Positions 62,349 through 64,000 of a DNA stretch of 64,000 bases are shown in pieces. Source of the stretch: Fragum whitleyi (lineage: Eukaryota; Mollusca; Bivalvia; Cardiida; Cardiidae); NCBI GenBank assembly GCA_948146395.1, contig OX411549.1, positions 22,328,990-22,392,989 on the forward strand. Direction: 5' to 3'. Position numbers and translations under genes: made by a program. The first letter of the stretch is position 1. Every line of letters begins with the position of its first letter. The notes under the pieces were generated by a model, which saw only the letters and a program-made list of their open reading frames with translations, was not told the DNA's origin and made no database searches.

Positions 62349-63919
62349 CCACAGCAGAAAGGTATGCGGTTCGCGTTTGAAAAGACCAAAACAAGCCCAA
62401 TTACTTCACTTTTGGGCCACTTGGTACGCAGTTTTTCTACCCCTTAGGCTTGACCTATCGACCCGGAACTCTGGGCATTGCAGGTTGGGGTGGTCCCCTG
62501 GTCTGTCGCGCGAGCCCAGACCAGACCGCACGCCCGGAGCCAATGCTCTATGCCGCCCAAATTGGCATACCTGGCCAAACGGGTCAACCTTGACCTTGAC
62601 TGATCGACCCGAAACTCGGAGCGTTGCAGGTTCAGGTGGTCCTGTGGTCGCATGCGCGAGCCCAGGTCAGACCGCACAGCAGAAGGGTATGCGGTTCGCG
62701 CTTGAAAAGACCAAAACAGGCCCAAAGGCCTTGACTGTTGGCAAATTGGTAGGCAGTTTTCTACCCCTTTGCCTTGACCCATCGACCCGAAACTAGGAGT
62801 GTTGCAGGTTCGGGTGGTCCCCTGGTCACTCGCGCGAGCCCAGGTCAGATCGCTCAGCCCAAGGGTACGCGGTTCACTGCTGAAAAACCCTAACATACCC
62901 AAAGGCCTTGACTGTTGGCAACTTGGTAGGCAGTTTTCTACCCCTTTGCCTTGACCCATCGACCCGAAACTCGGAGCGTTGCAGGTTCAGATGGTCCCCC
63001 GGTCACTCGCGCGAGCCCAGGTCAGGCAGCACAGCAGAAAGGTATGCGGTTCGCGTTTGAAAAGACCAAAACAAGCCCAATTACTTCACTTTTGGGCCAC
63101 TTGGTACGCAGTTTTTCTACCCCTTAGGCTTGACCTATCGACCCGGAACTCTGGGCATTGCAGGTTGGGGTGGTCCCCTGGTCTGTCGCGCGAGCCCAGA
63201 CCAGACCGCACGCCCGGAGCCAATGCTCTATGCCGCCCAAATTGGCATACCTGGCCAAACGGGTCAACCTTGACCTTGACTGATCGACCCGAAACTCGGA
63301 GCGTTGCAGGTTCAGGTGGTCCCGTGGTCGCATGCGCGAGCCCAGGTCAGACCGCACAGCAGAAGGGTATGCGGTTCGCGCTTGAAAAGACCAAAACAGG
63401 CCCAAAGGCCTTGACTGTTGGCAACTTGGTAGGCAGTTTTCTACCCCTTTGCCTTGACCCATCGACCCGAAACTCGGAGTGTTGCAGGTTCGGGTGGTCC
63501 CCTGGTCACTCGCGCGAGCCCAGGTCAGATCGCTCAGCCCAAGGGTACGCGGTTCACTGCTGAAAAACCCTAACATACCCAAAGGCCTTGACTGTTGGCA
63601 ACTTGGTAGGCAGTTTTCTACCCCTTTGCCTTGACCCATCGACCCGAAACTCGGAGCGTTGCAGGTTCAGATGGTCCCCCGGTCACTCGCGCGAGCCCAG
63701 GTCAGGCAGCACAGCAGAAAGGTATGCGGTTCGCGTTTGAAAAGACCAAAACAAGCCCAATTACTTCACTTTTGGGCCACTTGGTACGCAGTTTTTCTAC
63801 CCCTTAGGCTTGACCTATCGACCCGGAACTCTGGGCATTGCAGGTTGGGGTGGTCCCCTGGTCTGTCGCGCGAGCCCAGACCAGACCGCACGCCCGGAGC
63901 CAATGCTCTATGCCGCCCA
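62349..63919. repeat. Right-most complete satellite units
   Basis: Changes are at 62349 (G to C), 62586 and 63266 (CpG G to A destroying GTCGAC, as at 59186 and 61226), 62643 (CpG C to T, same as 44284), 62745 (C to A) and 62795 (C to A). The spread of the 59186-type change into four nearby units shows local homogenisation of a variant. No other feature is present. Confidence 0.85.
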
Positions 63920-64000
63920 AATTGGCATACCTGGCCAAACGGGTCGACCTTGACCTTGACTGATCGACCCGAAACTCGGAGCGTTGCAGGTTCAGGTGGT
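63920..64000. repeat. Partial satellite unit cut by the window edge
   Basis: These are the first 81 bp of a further unit, matching the majority sequence. The array continues past the right end of the window. Confidence 0.95.

Larger units (their letters stand above)
1..64000. repeat. Satellite DNA array, 680-bp higher-order unit, 94 full copies plus a partial one
   Basis: The sequence is a direct tandem repeat from the first base to the last. The anchor AATTGGCATA recurs at 1, 681, 1361, 2042 and then every 680 bp. The phase shifts only three times, by +1 within 1361-2041, by -1 within 40802-41480 and by -1 within 45561-46239. No inversion, transposon insertion, target-site duplication or unique spacer interrupts it. 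My hand count of one unit gives 393 G+C of 680 (58%) and 45 CpG. Each unit contains four related monomers of 178, 177, 179 and 146 bp. Arrays of this form, with near-identical multi-monomer units and head-to-tail order, are known from centromeric, pericentromeric and subtelomeric heterochromatin of eukaryotes. The chromosomal location and species are not shown by the sequence. I do not recognise the family. Both array ends lie outside the window. Confidence 0.98.

Noticed and set aside
1..64000. CRISPR array
   Set aside because: The repeats are 177-179 bp or 680 bp with no unique spacers; all intervening sequence is itself repeated.
1..64000. Ribosomal DNA intergenic spacer subrepeats
   Set aside because: No 18S, 5.8S, 25S/28S or 5S sequence interrupts 64 kb, which is longer than a usual spacer between rRNA genes.
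1..64000. CENP-B box in the monomers
   Set aside because: I looked for TTCG followed by the spaced A and CGGG core on both strands. The TTCG occurrences in A, B and C lack the downstream core.
1..64000. Transposon or retroelement insertions
   Set aside because: No unit is interrupted, and the only length changes are 1-2 bp.
1..64000. A prokaryotic or phage system hidden in the repeats
   Set aside because: There are no operon-like frames, ribosome binding sites or terminators. Repeat length, homogeneity and CpG-type variation fit eukaryotic satellite DNA.
1..64000. Assignment to a named species or satellite family
   Set aside because: I could not match the monomer to a known satellite from memory with any confidence. 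Naming one would be a guess.

Overview
The whole 64-kb window is one uninterrupted head-to-tail satellite DNA array. I see no gene, RNA gene, transposon or unique flanking sequence. The repeat unit is 680 bp. With the unit phased to begin at AATTGGCATA, there are 94 complete copies and one partial copy. Starts are at 1, 681 and 1361, then every 680 bp from 2042 to 40802, from 41481 to 45561 and from 46240 to 63920. Only three units differ from 680 bp: 1361-2041 (681 bp), 40802-41480 (679 bp) and 45561-46239 (679 bp). All copies point the same way.

Each unit is a higher-order repeat of four related monomers, aligned at a shared TTGCAGGTT motif: A (178 bp), B (177 bp), C (179 bp) and a shortened, divergent D (146 bp). 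The 177-179 bp length falls in the range common for centromeric or heterochromatic satellites of plants and animals. By hand count the unit is about 58% G+C with 45 CpG sites. The window is therefore eukaryotic heterochromatin, centromeric, pericentromeric or subtelomeric. A plant is my preferred guess, on monomer length and on a CpG level near expectation, but I do not recognise the family or species and the guess is weak.

Because copies are nearly identical, the information lies in rare diagnostic variants, which show nested block duplications. From left to right: a more diverged left part (1-2041); a 15-unit (10.2 kb) tandem duplication (about 1.9-10.3 kb against 12.1-20.5 kb) that contains variant-free stretches; a 2.5-kb block at 9.3-11.8 kb repeated at 22.9-25.4 kb; a 5-unit (3.4 kb) duplication at 28.3-35.1 kb; a region of private variants with two 1-bp deletions (35-46 kb); a 7-unit (4.76 kb) displacement linking 52-53.8 kb with 56.7-58.6 kb; and a 3-unit (2.04 kb) period at 58.6-62.3 kb. 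About a third of the distinct variants are C-to-T or G-to-A changes at CpG, as expected for methylated DNA.

Open frames occur on both strands in almost every unit, but they are by-products of a stop-poor, G+C-rich repeat and are not annotated as genes. The array is most simply read as a young satellite shaped by unequal exchange and gene conversion. I found no evidence of a new protein-based system.
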